Counted from the first letter of the stretch, positions 27,144-36,189 are shown. The stretch: 64,000 bases of DNA from Tatumella terrea (GCF_039523755.1 NZ_BAAAFX010000012.1:1-64000), one strand, 5' to 3'. Program-made: numbers and translations. Notes: a model not told the origin generated them from the letters alone.

Positions 27144-27818
27144 ATGCTGACTCCACTCTATTCCGCCTTACCCCGTGATGTTGTTAAAGCTATTTTCCTG
27201 GTCTGTCTGGCTGATGGTGTGGTGGCAGTCTCTTATGGTTCACTGGCAGGCAGCCTCGGGTTCCCGGTATGGGTACCTTTAGCGCTTTCCATGATCGTCA
27301 TGGCGGGCGCGTCTGAATTTATCTTTATCGGTATCGTGGCCGCCGGAGGGAGTCCTCTGGCGGCAGCGGCGGCCGGCTTGCTGGTGAATGCCCGCCATAT
27401 TCCGTTTGGTATTGCCGTCAGTGATTTGACCGGACGCGGATGGCGGGGTATTGCCGGCAGCCATATGATGAATGATGAAAGTGTCGTATTCGGGTTATCG
27501 CGTCCGGATAAACGTCAGCAACGAGCCGCCTACTGGCTGTGTGGTACAGGTATCGCCCTCTGCTGGCCCGCAGGTGTACTGGGAGGATCCCTGATGGGCA
27601 AACTTCTGCCGGACCCGTCAGTGATCGGTTTAGACAGCGTCTTTCCGGCCATTATGCTGGCGCTGGTGATCCCATCGCTGAAGAAAAAAGTGACCCGGAA
27701 GCGTGCCGGTTCCGGTGCCCTGCTGGCGCTGGCCACGGTTCCCTGGCTGCCTGCCGGCTTACCGGTACTGGTCTCGCTCGCCGGGCTGATGATGGGAGGC
27801 AGAAAAAATGAACAGTAG
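27144..27818 (+). CDS. AzlC family branched-chain amino acid exporter, large subunit
   Basis: A 224-residue membrane protein with about six to seven segments; typical AzlC motifs are FPVWVPLALSMIVMAGASEF, AGLLVNARHIPFG and MNDESVVFGL. AzlC/AzlD (YgaZ/YgaH, BrnFE) export branched-chain amino acids or analogues. The azlD start lies inside its last codons (11-bp overlap), so the two are coupled. The XRE-cupin gene is divergent and likely regulates it. Confidence 0.92.
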   Translation: MLTPLYSALPRDVVKAIFLVCLADGVVAVSYGSLAGSLGFPVWVPLALSMIVMAGASEFIFIGIVAAGGSPLAAAAAGLLVNARHIPFGIAVSDLTGRGWRGIAGSHMMNDESVVFGLSRPDKRQQRAAYWLCGTGIALCWPAGVLGGSLMGKLLPDPSVIGLDSVFPAIMLALVIPSLKKKVTRKRAGSGALLALATVPWLPAGLPVLVSLAGLMMGGRKNEQ

Positions 27819-28131
27819 TCCGGCGCTTTTGGGGAGCATTCTCTTACTTGGGGTGGGCACCTTTCTGATGCGCTATATCAGTAGCCGTCTTGGACATCGG
27901 TGGGTACTCCCGGAACCGTGGCAACAGCGCTTATCCGACGCCGCCACCACCTTATTGTTCTCTGTGGCGGTGATTGCCACCTTTTATCATGATAACCATT
28001 TCGCAGGCTTTGCCCGTACAGGCGGCGTCGCGGTGGCGCTGCTCCTCACACTGCGCCGGACCCCGCTAATTGTGGTTATCCTGTCGGCAGCGGCAGTGAC
28101 CGCCCTTCTGCGTCTGGCGGGGATCCCCTGA
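27808..28131 (+). CDS. AzlD family exporter, small subunit
   Basis: A 107-residue hydrophobic protein with about three to four segments, matching AzlD/YgaH in size and in the TFLMRYISSRLG and TLLFSVAVIATF segments. It forms the exporter with AzlC, whose gene it overlaps by 11 bp. Confidence 0.9.
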   Translation: MNSSPALLGSILLLGVGTFLMRYISSRLGHRWVLPEPWQQRLSDAATTLLFSVAVIATFYHDNHFAGFARTGGVAVALLLTLRRTPLIVVILSAAAVTALLRLAGIP

Positions 28132-28157
28132 GCTGTGGTAACGGGGTCCTCTGTGGA

Positions 28158-28934
28158 TTAAGTCTGCTGCAGGGAGAAAAAATCAACATTATCATCCAAT
28201 ACCAGCATATGACCCGGATAATGGCTGCACATCCATTCAAGCTTCAGGGGAGGTAACACTATCTGCGGTGTCACCCCGCATGCCCAGAATACCGGGACAT
28301 ATCCTGCTTCAAGGCCGGGATAAACGCCAAAGTCAGGCTGGCTGAGATCAGTAATACCAATATCTTCAGGCGATCCATAATGTACAGGCATACCATGGCC
28401 GGAAGCATAACGTGCTGTCACTGCCGTTGCAGTGGCTATCTTTGAATGATGGATAGGACGCATACTGACGGCCATCGGGCCACCGATACTTCCGGCTTGT
28501 ATACAAGGAATGTTTGAAATATAGACTGCCGGCGCTTCATGACTCACCGGGATGCCGGCTCGCCGCAACGGACCATCGAAGGTATGGCTGCATCCCAGCA
28601 AAAAAGCCACCGCATTCTCATGCCAGTGCTGTTGCAAATCATAAGGTTCAGCCACTAAAGATCCCGCTTTCCAGATACGGTAACGGGGAAGCATCGTGCG
28701 CACATCCACCAGGGTATGACCAACCTGAAGCTGGTATTCTCCGGGTTCACCGACTGCCAGTAGCGGACACACTTTAGGATTACGAACGCAAAACAATAGA
28801 AAATCCCACGCCAGGTCGCGGGAAACGATCACCAGATTGGCCTGCTGAAGATCATCCAGTATGCCGGATGTTGGTTTACACCACTCTCCCCTCACGGCCA
28901 TCTGTCGTAATTCTGATGCAGTAGATGGAATCAT
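28158..28934 (-). CDS. Putative hydro-lyase, D-glutamate cyclase family (DUF1445)
   Basis: A 258-residue protein of the DUF1445 family (PF07286), related to the catalytic part of D-glutamate cyclase, which converts D-glutamate to 5-oxo-D-proline and water. The visible blocks GCSHTFDGPLRRAG, NIPCIQAGSIGGPMAVSMRP and HYGSPEDIGI are family hallmarks. It overlaps the MHS transporter stop by 4 bp and lies in a cluster with PxpB and PxpC, which supports a role in 5-oxoproline metabolism. Its exact substrate is inferred. Confidence 0.85.
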   Translation of the reverse strand: MIPSTASELRQMAVRGEWCKPTSGILDDLQQANLVIVSRDLAWDFLLFCVRNPKVCPLLAVGEPGEYQLQVGHTLVDVRTMLPRYRIWKAGSLVAEPYDLQQHWHENAVAFLLGCSHTFDGPLRRAGIPVSHEAPAVYISNIPCIQAGSIGGPMAVSMRPIHHSKIATATAVTARYASGHGMPVHYGSPEDIGITDLSQPDFGVYPGLEAGYVPVFWACGVTPQIVLPPLKLEWMCSHYPGHMLVLDDNVDFFSLQQT

Positions 28935-30259
28935 TGAGAAAGCTCCTGTTGGTGTGTATCACGCATCCGTAAGAGTACCCATAATCCCGGCACAGCCGCA
29001 CATGCCATGAAAATTCCCGGCATAAAGAGCCAGCCTGTTTTTTCAATTAAGGCGGTGACCAGATAAGGGGTAATCCCGCCACCAACGATTGCGCCAAGAT
29101 TAATACTTAACGCCATGGCGCTGTAGCGCACCCTGGTAGGGAACTGCTCTGCATAAGTGGGATAACCGACGGATTGCACAATAGGCATCGGTAAACTGGC
29201 GATAAACATCGCAACACATGCCAGCCAGTAATTATGGTGACCCATAAGTGACATCATCGGTAGTACCAGTACAACATAGCCAAGGAAGCCGATTTTAAGG
29301 ACTTTGCTGCGCCCCAGCTTATCCGACAACGCTCCCCAAAAAGGCATCATCACCGCCATCGAAAGACTGATAAACGCCATCAGCCAGAAGACATGCTGTT
29401 TGTCATAACCCAGCCAGGTGGTCAGATAAATATTCATAAAAACAATACCAATCCAGTACCCTGCATTTTGTCCAAAAGTCAGCACAATCACGCGGAATAA
29501 TGAATGACGATGTTCACGTATCATGGTAATAAACGGCGTATGCTGAGGTTTTTTCCCGCGGGTAAACGCTTTGAATTCAGGAGTTTCCTCTAACTGATGT
29601 CGTAAAAGTGCAGACAGGATCACCAGAGGGATCGTCAGAAGAAACGGGATCCGCCAGCCCCAGGCTTTTAACTGACTGCTGTCGACAAGATGTAGCATCC
29701 AGCCGCAAACAAATGCCGCTAATGCTCCTCCGAGCGCGACGCCAACCGGCGTAAAGGCACCATAAAACCCTCGTTTACCTGTCGGCGAAGATTCCGCGAC
29801 AAATGCCGCGGCCCCGACAATTTCTGCACCGGCAAAAAAACCCTGGGCCAGCCGAAGCAGAACCAGCAATAGCGGGGCCGCCAGCCCTGCCGCTGCGGCA
29901 TCAGGTAATAAACCGACGGCGGCCGTTGATCCCCCCATGCCCAGCACCGTTAATAACAAAATTTTTCTGCGTCCGACCCGATCGCCCAGACGCCCCAGTA
30001 GTATTCCGCCCAAAGGACGGATAAAAAAGGCACTGCCGAAAACCGCAAGAACCGACAGTAAAGCCGCGGCAGGCGTGGTTCCGGGAAAGAAGAGCGGCCC
30101 GATGACCGCAGCCATAAATCCATATATGCCAAATTCATAGTATTCAATCGCAGTACCGGTCATGGCGGCCAGAGCAGCACGACGCGCCAGTAAATGCCGG
30201 GGATCATTCCTGGTATGTAGAGAAGCCAGCGCGAATTCTGGTTCAGTTTCATATGACAT
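28931..30259 (-). CDS. MFS transporter, metabolite:H+ symporter (MHS) family
   Basis: A 442-residue, 12-segment transporter. The MHS signatures are present: TGTAIEYYEFGIYGF at segment 1, RPLGGILLGRLGDRVGRRK between segments 2 and 3, and ALLRHQLEETPEF in the central loop. Family members import dicarboxylates, betaines or aromatic acids. Position between PxpC and the D-glutamate-cyclase-like gene suggests an oxoproline or related organic acid as substrate; this is inference. GAGG lies 7 nt before the ATG. Confidence 0.88.
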   Translation of the reverse strand: MSYETEPEFALASLHTRNDPRHLLARRAALAAMTGTAIEYYEFGIYGFMAAVIGPLFFPGTTPAAALLSVLAVFGSAFFIRPLGGILLGRLGDRVGRRKILLLTVLGMGGSTAAVGLLPDAAAAGLAAPLLLVLLRLAQGFFAGAEIVGAAAFVAESSPTGKRGFYGAFTPVGVALGGALAAFVCGWMLHLVDSSQLKAWGWRIPFLLTIPLVILSALLRHQLEETPEFKAFTRGKKPQHTPFITMIREHRHSLFRVIVLTFGQNAGYWIGIVFMNIYLTTWLGYDKQHVFWLMAFISLSMAVMMPFWGALSDKLGRSKVLKIGFLGYVVLVLPMMSLMGHHNYWLACVAMFIASLPMPIVQSVGYPTYAEQFPTRVRYSAMALSINLGAIVGGGITPYLVTALIEKTGWLFMPGIFMACAAVPGLWVLLRMRDTHQQELSQ

Positions 30260-30563
30260 GATGTTGCCTCACAGGTGAATGAATGACAGAACTGCCTAAA
30301 ATCACGAGTTCTTTTTATAGTGAGTGTTTATGAAGCAACTTAAATACCAGTTTTCTGACTGATAGAAATTATTCGCCAGTCATTCAACTGCATTAAAATA
30401 AATACGCATTATCAGACGTTAATAAGATTAATTATCATTATAGTACTCATCCCCTCCCGAAGGAGGGTAAGAATGGGATACCAGGAGTTAAACAGAGAAA
30501 TAAAGGGAGACAGCTATTTTCACCAAAATGATCCGCACTCCCTGTCAGAGGGCAAGGAGATTA
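30260..30563. other. 304-bp gap inside the oxoproline cluster
   Basis: An AT-rich stretch that should carry the promoter for the MHS/DUF1445 pair. A 6-bp hairpin CCCTCC-CGAA-GGAGGG lies at 30452-30467; its right arm is also a strong ribosome-site-like sequence for the short plus-strand frame at 30473. Confidence 0.5.
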
Positions 30564-30646
30564 TTATGCCGTCGGGGAAATTTTTTTCAGCCACCACTGA
30601 CGCTGTGCAGAATATAACTGCGCGTTATACAAGGAGATTTCATTAA
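30473..30646 (+). CDS. Candidate 57-residue small protein (uncertain)
   Basis: An ATG 5 nt after GGAGGG opens a 57-codon frame (MGYQELNREIK... ending RRFH). It starts in the gap and its second half is antisense to the end of pxpC. It is hydrophilic with no membrane segment, signal or known motif. The strong ribosome site is the only support, and that site is also an arm of a hairpin, which could hide it. I do not recognise it. Confidence 0.2.
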   Translation: MGYQELNREIKGDSYFHQNDPHSLSEGKEIIMPSGKFFSATTDAVQNITARYTRRFH

Positions 30647-31502
30647 ACGTAAATTCGGCCCCGGGGAGTGCCTGAGCGAGATAAGGCATATCCACCGAGG
30701 CTATATGCGCAATTTTAGGATAACCGCCGGTCGTCTGACTATCAGCCATCAGAATAATCGGCTTTCCTCCGGCAGGTAATTGTACCGTTCCCCGGCTTAC
30801 CGCTTCAGAATAGATCTCTGTCGTAGAAGATAAGGCTAAGGGTTCACCCTCCAGACGATACCCCATCCGGTCCGAGTGCTGACTTAAAACAAATATCTGA
30901 TGGGTAAACTGATGCTTTTCTCTATCCGTTAATAAGTTCCAATGTTTTCCTGGAATAAATCTCAGCACCTGTCGATGCGCAGGGAAAATATCTGGCATAC
31001 CAAAAGGTAAACGTAAATTGCTGGTATTATGTAGTGGCCAGTTAAAGGCTAACACATCTCCTTTTTTCAGCCTTCGTCCATAATGACCACCAAACCCTGC
31101 TCCCTGACTGGTACTCTGACTCCCCATGACTTCCGGTGCAGAAAATCCGCCTTTGATAGCCAGGTAACATCTGGCCCCATTGCGGTGGGAACCAAAACTC
31201 AGGATAGCCCCGGCAGGAACCGTCAGCGGACATAACATGGCGACAGGCTTATCATCAATACAGGGAGAAAAATCCGCACCACTAAGAACGATGACGGCAC
31301 GGCGTAAAAAGCGGATCTTTGCCCCCTGTAAGGTCATCTCCAGCGTTGCCGGATCCCCCTGATTCCCTGCCAGTGCGTTCGCTAAACGATGTGAAAAAAG
31401 ATCCATTGAACCACAGACCGGCACACCTAAGTGCTGCCAGTGATAACGACCACTGTCCTGTAAGGAACTCGCCAGCCCCGGATGCAAAATCTCAATCGCC
31501 AT
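30564..31502 (-). CDS. pxpC: 5-oxoprolinase subunit C / biotin-dependent carboxyltransferase family
   Basis: A 312-residue protein of the KipA/AHS2 family (E. coli PxpC, YbgK, 310 residues). Opening LHPGLASSLQDSGRYHWQHLGVPVCGSMD and RVVLSQHSDRMGYRLEG-like later block are diagnostic. With PxpA and PxpB it forms the ATP-dependent 5-oxoprolinase that opens 5-oxo-L-proline to glutamate. Its start overlaps pxpB by 11 bp. PxpA is not encoded nearby. Confidence 0.88.
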   Translation of the reverse strand: MAIEILHPGLASSLQDSGRYHWQHLGVPVCGSMDLFSHRLANALAGNQGDPATLEMTLQGAKIRFLRRAVIVLSGADFSPCIDDKPVAMLCPLTVPAGAILSFGSHRNGARCYLAIKGGFSAPEVMGSQSTSQGAGFGGHYGRRLKKGDVLAFNWPLHNTSNLRLPFGMPDIFPAHRQVLRFIPGKHWNLLTDREKHQFTHQIFVLSQHSDRMGYRLEGEPLALSSTTEIYSEAVSRGTVQLPAGGKPIILMADSQTTGGYPKIAHIASVDMPYLAQALPGAEFTFNEISLYNAQLYSAQRQWWLKKISPTA

Positions 31503-32220
31503 TACGGTTCTCCGAATACATTGTGTCGAACTGCTGACGGGTAATTTCTGAGAACCTTACGATGTCCCCGGCCTGTAACAGACAAGGTGATGCTGTTTGT
31601 GGGGTAAACATTTTTAAGGGTGTACAGCCAATCAGATTCCAGCCACCGGGACTTTGCTGGGGATAGATAACACTCTGACGGTTTGCGATGCCAATCGACC
31701 CCATCATCACGCTCAGTCGTGGAGTCTTTTTACGGGGCAGAGTGAAACAAGGGTCAAGTAAGCCCAGATACGGGTGACCGGGTAAAAAACCGAGCATCAT
31801 AACATCCACGGGCCGGGCCTGATGACGATCGATCACCTCACGTTCAGTTAACTGACAGTATTCAGCAATCTCGGTCAGGTCCGGTGCAAATTCAGGGTGG
31901 TAGCACACGGGGATCACCACTTCACGTGGCTGATACTTCCCTGCCGATTGCCAGCTATTAAGCAGAGCCTCCAGCCGGTTAACCAGCTGACTATAAGGTG
32001 ACAGCTGACTATCCAGACGCCACATGATTTCAGGCTGATAATAGATACCAAGCGTCACGACGCCAGGAACGATATCGACCACGCCCTGAATTGACTGAGA
32101 TGCCAGCCAGCGCGCCAGCTGCCCCGTCAGTTTCCACGGAGACTCGGGGACATCCAGGGTGATTACCACACAATCTTCCCCGGAAGGATCACAGCGCCAG
32201 CGTAATCCGGAATACGACAT
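31492..32220 (-). CDS. pxpB: 5-oxoprolinase subunit B (KipI/AHS1 family)
   Basis: A 242-residue protein of the AHS1/KipI family (E. coli PxpB, YbgJ, 218 residues), with VDIVPGVVTLGIYYQP, MLGFLPGHPYLGLLDP and SPGGWNLIGCTPLKMF as diagnostic blocks. It pairs with PxpC as the ATP-using part of 5-oxoprolinase. The start was placed at the ATG preceded by GGAG; 13 earlier in-frame codons fall in the hairpin at 32236-32259. Confidence 0.88.
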   Translation of the reverse strand: MSYSGLRWRCDPSGEDCVVITLDVPESPWKLTGQLARWLASQSIQGVVDIVPGVVTLGIYYQPEIMWRLDSQLSPYSQLVNRLEALLNSWQSAGKYQPREVVIPVCYHPEFAPDLTEIAEYCQLTEREVIDRHQARPVDVMMLGFLPGHPYLGLLDPCFTLPRKKTPRLSVMMGSIGIANRQSVIYPQQSPGGWNLIGCTPLKMFTPQTASPCLLQAGDIVRFSEITRQQFDTMYSENRNGD

Positions 32221-32235
32221 AAGGACTCCACAATC

Positions 32236-32259
32236 ATGCCGGCTCGGGGGAGCCGGCAT
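32236..32259. repeat. 9-bp hairpin between VOC gene and pxpB
   Basis: ATGCCGGCT (32236-32244) pairs with AGCCGGCAT (32251-32259). The T6 run follows only on the plus strand, opposite to all genes here, so on the minus-strand transcript it is a hairpin without a T-run. Confidence 0.6.
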
Positions 32260-32280
32260 TTTTTCTGCTATACGTTATTA

Positions 32281-32706
32281 TTATTTTGCAAATAGCTGAG
32301 ACATGTCTTTGAAGGCTTTAAATTCTAATGCATTGCCACAAGGGTCCAGCAAGAACATCGTTGCCTGCTCACCCACCTGCCCCTGAAAGCGAATATAAGG
32401 CTCGATAACAAAACGGGTATTAAAATCGCGTAACCGGGCAGCCAGCGCTTCCCATTCATCCCAGCTCAGGATAATGCCGAAATGCGGCACCGGAACATCA
32501 TGGCCGTCTACCGGATTTGTGTGTGCCGATGTCTGCGAGGCTGTCTGCGGATGCTCATGGATCACCAACTGATGGCCATAAAAATCGAAATCGACCCACT
32601 GGTCGCTGGAGCGTCCTTCGGCAAGGCCGAACGTCTCGCCATAAAAACGGCGGGCTGCCGCTAAATCATACACAGGGATTGCCAGGTGAAAAGGACTGAG
32701 TGCCAT
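32281..32706 (-). CDS. VOC (glyoxalase/bleomycin-resistance) family protein
   Basis: A 141-residue vicinal-oxygen-chelate protein. The two-module fold is evident from FHLAIPVYDLAAARRFYGETFGL and FVDFDFYGHQLVIHEH to the C-terminal FLLDPCGNALEFKAFKDM. H7 or so, the His in the HFGIIL strand and the Glu in LEFK are the likely metal ligands. Close relatives are annotated only as VOC proteins. It heads the minus-strand cluster and is divergent from a LysR gene 122 bp away. Confidence 0.85.
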   Translation of the reverse strand: MALSPFHLAIPVYDLAAARRFYGETFGLAEGRSSDQWVDFDFYGHQLVIHEHPQTASQTSAHTNPVDGHDVPVPHFGIILSWDEWEALAARLRDFNTRFVIEPYIRFQGQVGEQATMFLLDPCGNALEFKAFKDMSQLFAK

Positions 32707-32828
32707 AGTGAAATCTCCGACATTACTGTTTTATCTGAGTGTCTCTGCATTCTTATTGATATATTTTTTGTTGAAAAGCGAATATTCTGAGTTTCAATCA
32801 ACAATAATTTTGATGATTTCTGACACTA

Positions 32829-33731
32829 ATGCTACGTGAGCTAAAAACCTTTATCGCTGTGACACAATACGGAACGTTTGCCGCAGCCGGACAACGGATC
32901 GGGCTGACACAGTCTGCCGTCAGTGCCCAGATGCGAATTCTGGAAAACGCGCTGGGGGTTCAGCTGTTTGATCGCTCAGGACGCAGCGTGGTGCTCAGCC
33001 CGGCAGGTCAGCGTATTCTGCCCATGGCTGAAGAGATGCTGGCAATCTTTGGCCGGATGTCACAGCCCGATACCCTCAGCGGATACCGCGGTACGGTAAA
33101 AATAGGGGCGATCTCTACCGTTCAGTCAGGACTGTTACCGGAAGTTCTGGTCGATCTCCGCCAGGTCGCACCGTTTCTGGAAACACGGCTGGTGCCCGGC
33201 GTCTCTTTTAATTTATTGTCGATGGTGGAAACCGGTGATGTCGACCTGGCAATCACCATTAAACCCCCTTTCAGCCTGCCGAAAGAACTTTACTGCGAAA
33301 CTCTGTTACGCGAGCCGTACGTCTTAATTGTGCCCGAAGAGATTAAGGGTGACGATGTCAGGGGGTTATTGCGCGCGCATCCGTTTGTCCGCTACGACAG
33401 GACTTCTTTCGGCGGACGCCAGGTCAGTCAGTACCTGAGAGAACAGCGAATTGAACCACAGCAAACTCTGGAACTGGATGAGATTGAAGCCATTGTCAGA
33501 ATGGTCGGACAGGGGCTGGGAGTCGCTCTGGTACCGCTGTCCGGCCAATGGCAGCACCAGCATGCACGGGTGCGGGTTATACCGCTGCACAACGACACGT
33601 TCTTTCGCGAGTTGATCATTGTGATGCGCCATGTGAACCGACGATCATCACTGCACAGAATGCTGACACAGTGCCTGACCGAAGGCGCAAAAAAGCAGCA
33701 AATAGCCGCTGCACATCCGTCAGCGACCTGA
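32829..33731 (+). CDS. LysR family regulator of the oxoproline cluster
   Basis: A 300-residue LysR regulator. The winged helix-turn-helix covers residues about 1-60 (FAAAGQRIGLTQSAVSAQMRILE), and the periplasmic-binding-like effector domain follows. It is divergent from the VOC-pxpBC cluster and is the obvious candidate activator. Its stop overlaps that of the convergent second LysR gene by 12 bp. There is no clear ribosome site. Confidence 0.9.
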   Translation: MLRELKTFIAVTQYGTFAAAGQRIGLTQSAVSAQMRILENALGVQLFDRSGRSVVLSPAGQRILPMAEEMLAIFGRMSQPDTLSGYRGTVKIGAISTVQSGLLPEVLVDLRQVAPFLETRLVPGVSFNLLSMVETGDVDLAITIKPPFSLPKELYCETLLREPYVLIVPEEIKGDDVRGLLRAHPFVRYDRTSFGGRQVSQYLREQRIEPQQTLELDEIEAIVRMVGQGLGVALVPLSGQWQHQHARVRVIPLHNDTFFRELIIVMRHVNRRSSLHRMLTQCLTEGAKKQQIAAAHPSAT

Positions 33732-34694
33732 TATTGCTTGGTCGTCATCAGACATTTCACTGAAATAGTTGCGTAATAACTGCCACAGATGATGTGCCGC
33801 CGGGGTAAAACGGCGATCTGAATTGCGCAGTAAGTGGCATTGCGTTTCATGCGCGACCGGGTTGTCTATCGGTATTGCGACCAGTTGTCCGGAGGAAATC
33901 ATCGGCTCAGCCGCCCTGGCGGACATGCAGGCGATCCCCAGCCCCGCCGCACTAAGCTCCAGGGCGGTGGAAAAGAGATTACACCGGTAGGAAGGTGTAA
34001 ATATCAGGCCACTGTTGCGGAACATGGTGTTCATATAGCGCTGTAACCCGAACTGATCCGTCAGGGCAATCAGCCGTTGTCCGGCAAGGGTTTCGATGGT
34101 CACACCAGGCTCACCGCTTAACGGATGATCCGGCGACATAACGGCACAGACCGGCCCCCAGCGAAAACTGTAGCGTTTAACCTCCGGGCTGCCGACAGGC
34201 CCGAAGGCCAGTGCCATATCGGTGTCACCATGGACCACAGCATTCAGCATCTCATGCATACTGGCCACGGTAATATCCACAAAAACCTGCGGATACGCCC
34301 CGGAAAAGGTCGTCATAATCTCACGGATAAAGGTGCTGACCAGCCCGCCACCGATGCGTACCGAAACACTTCCCCCTTTCATATGACGTAAGTCTTTCAG
34401 GTGCGCTTCCAGCTTATATCGCCGCTGGCGGCTCTCAAAGTAATCTTCGGCCAGTAAACGCCCCGCTTCGGTCAGAACGACAATCCGGCCACGCCGTTCC
34501 AGCAAGGGTAATTGTAATTCACGCTCAAGTTGCGAAATCTGGCGGCTGATCACCGAAGGATTCACTCCCAGGATATCGGCTGCGCGGCGGATCCCGCCCT
34601 GGACACCGACTTCGTACAAATAACTCATCGGTTTTTCATGAAACTTCTGCACCTCAAGCCCTGCCAACTGTTGACCAGAAAGCAACAATAACAC
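33720..34694 (-). CDS. LysR family regulator divergent from yjiHG
   Basis: A LysR regulator of up to 324 residues: helix-turn-helix in residues about 30-85 (GGIRRAADILGVNPSVISRQISQLE) and a LysR substrate domain after it. The first codon is GTG without a ribosome site; a GTG 14 codons in, preceded by AGGG, or the ATG at 34628 (MSYLYEVG) are better starts. It is divergent from yjiH across 350 bp and probably controls yjiHG and the amidohydrolase gene. Confidence 0.85.
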   Translation of the reverse strand: MLLLLSGQQLAGLEVQKFHEKPMSYLYEVGVQGGIRRAADILGVNPSVISRQISQLERELQLPLLERRGRIVVLTEAGRLLAEDYFESRQRRYKLEAHLKDLRHMKGGSVSVRIGGGLVSTFIREIMTTFSGAYPQVFVDITVASMHEMLNAVVHGDTDMALAFGPVGSPEVKRYSFRWGPVCAVMSPDHPLSGEPGVTIETLAGQRLIALTDQFGLQRYMNTMFRNSGLIFTPSYRCNLFSTALELSAAGLGIACMSARAAEPMISSGQLVAIPIDNPVAHETQCHLLRNSDRRFTPAAHHLWQLLRNYFSEMSDDDQAISGR

Positions 34695-35045
34695 CGATTA
34701 CAGGACATTTATATTTTTATAATCCTTTACGATAATCGGATAAACCTGAGGTATCAGATATAAAAAAATAATTTTCTGAATATCCATCAGCAAAGCACCA
34801 GAAGAGTGCAACTGCACCAACATAAACAGTGAAAGATATTAATAACAGTGAATGTGTTCTGCTTTTTTATGTTATTTATAAATTCCATAAAATTTAATAA
34901 ACAGCAGGCCACCGGCGTTTTTATGTCGCAGGTTTCATTCCGGCATAAAAATTGTTAATTATCTATTTTGTGGACAGACAAAATATTCACTCAGGTTCTC
35001 CGGCACCAGGGAAACTCATCACTAAAATAACTACAGAGAATAATT
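34695..35045. other. AT-rich divergent promoter region LysR/yjiH
   Basis: 350 bp of strongly AT-rich sequence with no gene. It should hold both promoters and the LysR binding site; I could not single out a clear T-N11-A palindrome. A GAGAATAATT ribosome site precedes yjiH. Confidence 0.5.
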
Positions 35046-35729
35046 ATGAGCGATAACAACATCAGCAACCAAAGTCAGGATAAGGACGAACATGCCCTGA
35101 AAGTGACGCCAGGCGCATGGATAGCCCTGATCGCCGTATTACTGGTATTTTCAGGGCTGTTTTTTAAAGTCAAAGATATGGCCTGGCTGGGAGCCTTTGA
35201 CTTTACGACGCTCGGCGGGGCCTTCGGGACCCTGAAAGACGGGGGCGGAGGAACCTTCGTCGGCAGCGGCGGGTTCGGGGCGAAAGCCGGCTTTCTGTTT
35301 GCCCTGTCCTTAGTACCGACCGTGATGCTGGCGCTGGGACTACTGGAGATTTTTACCCATTACGGTGCTATTCGTGCCGCCCACCGGCTGTTAACGCCGT
35401 TACTGAAACCGCTGCTGGGATTACCCGGTTATACCGGGCTTGCATTAATCACAGATTTACAGAGTACCGATGCCGGGGCTGCCCTGAGTAAAGAACTCTA
35501 TGACAGTAAAAAAATCACCCGCAAACATGTCGTGATTATGGGTTCCTGGCAATATTCCGGCGCCGGACTGATTAATAACTATTTTGCTATCGGCTCGGCA
35601 TTATTTGCCTCCCTGACCACTCCGTTAATTGTGCCGTTATTATTAATGTTTGTCCTGAAATTTGTCGGGGCAGGTCTGGTCAGAGTCGCATTAAATACGG
35701 TCTACAGGAAGGATTTCATCAATGAGTAA
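35046..35729 (+). CDS. yjiH: YjiH family nucleoside-recognition/SpmA-like membrane protein
   Basis: A 227-residue membrane protein matching E. coli YjiH: SPGAW-like opening, GAFDFTTLGGAFGTLK, FALSLVPTVMLALGLLEIFTHYG and GYTGLALITDLQSTDAGAALSKELYD. It has about four to five segments. YjiG and YjiH are paired membrane proteins of unknown transport role. The gene overlaps yjiG by 8 bp. Confidence 0.92.
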   Translation: MSDNNISNQSQDKDEHALKVTPGAWIALIAVLLVFSGLFFKVKDMAWLGAFDFTTLGGAFGTLKDGGGGTFVGSGGFGAKAGFLFALSLVPTVMLALGLLEIFTHYGAIRAAHRLLTPLLKPLLGLPGYTGLALITDLQSTDAGAALSKELYDSKKITRKHVVIMGSWQYSGAGLINNYFAIGSALFASLTTPLIVPLLLMFVLKFVGAGLVRVALNTVYRKDFINE

Positions 35730-36189
35730 TCAGCTTAAAACCAGCGCCAATCCGTTCGATATTTTTGTTATCGGTGCCCGTAAAGGGTTCAATATTGCCA
35801 TTAATAATCTGATGCCCAATGTGGTGATGGCCTATGTGATTGCGGAAATCCTGAACCTGCTCGGTATTATGCAGATGATTGGCCACCTCTGTGCCCCGCT
35901 GATGGGGATATTCGGTCTGCCGGGCGAAGCGATCACCGTCTTACTCACCGCATGGCTCTCATCCTCTGCAGGAACCGGCGTTGCGGTCAGTCTGCTGACG
36001 AAAGGGACACTGGACCCCGCTCAGGTCACTATTCTTATCCCCGCGATCTTTCTGATGGGGGCTCAGTTGCAGTATATGGGACGTTTACTGGGGGTGGCCG
36101 ATGTACCGAAGAAGTACTGGCCGCTACTGATGCTGACCAGCATCGTCAATGCCGTTATCTCTATGCTGGTGATGCGTTTTATCGCCTGA
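35722..36189 (+). CDS. yjiG: YjiG family membrane protein
   Basis: A 155-residue membrane protein (E. coli YjiG 153 residues) with about four segments; SANPFDIFVIGARKGFNIAINNLMPNVVMAYVI is the conserved opening. It pairs with YjiH. In E. coli the next gene is iadA (isoaspartyl dipeptidase); here it is an M20 amidohydrolase, so the pair probably handles the substrate or product of a hydrolase. Confidence 0.92.
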   Translation: MSNQLKTSANPFDIFVIGARKGFNIAINNLMPNVVMAYVIAEILNLLGIMQMIGHLCAPLMGIFGLPGEAITVLLTAWLSSSAGTGVAVSLLTKGTLDPAQVTILIPAIFLMGAQLQYMGRLLGVADVPKKYWPLLMLTSIVNAVISMLVMRFIA

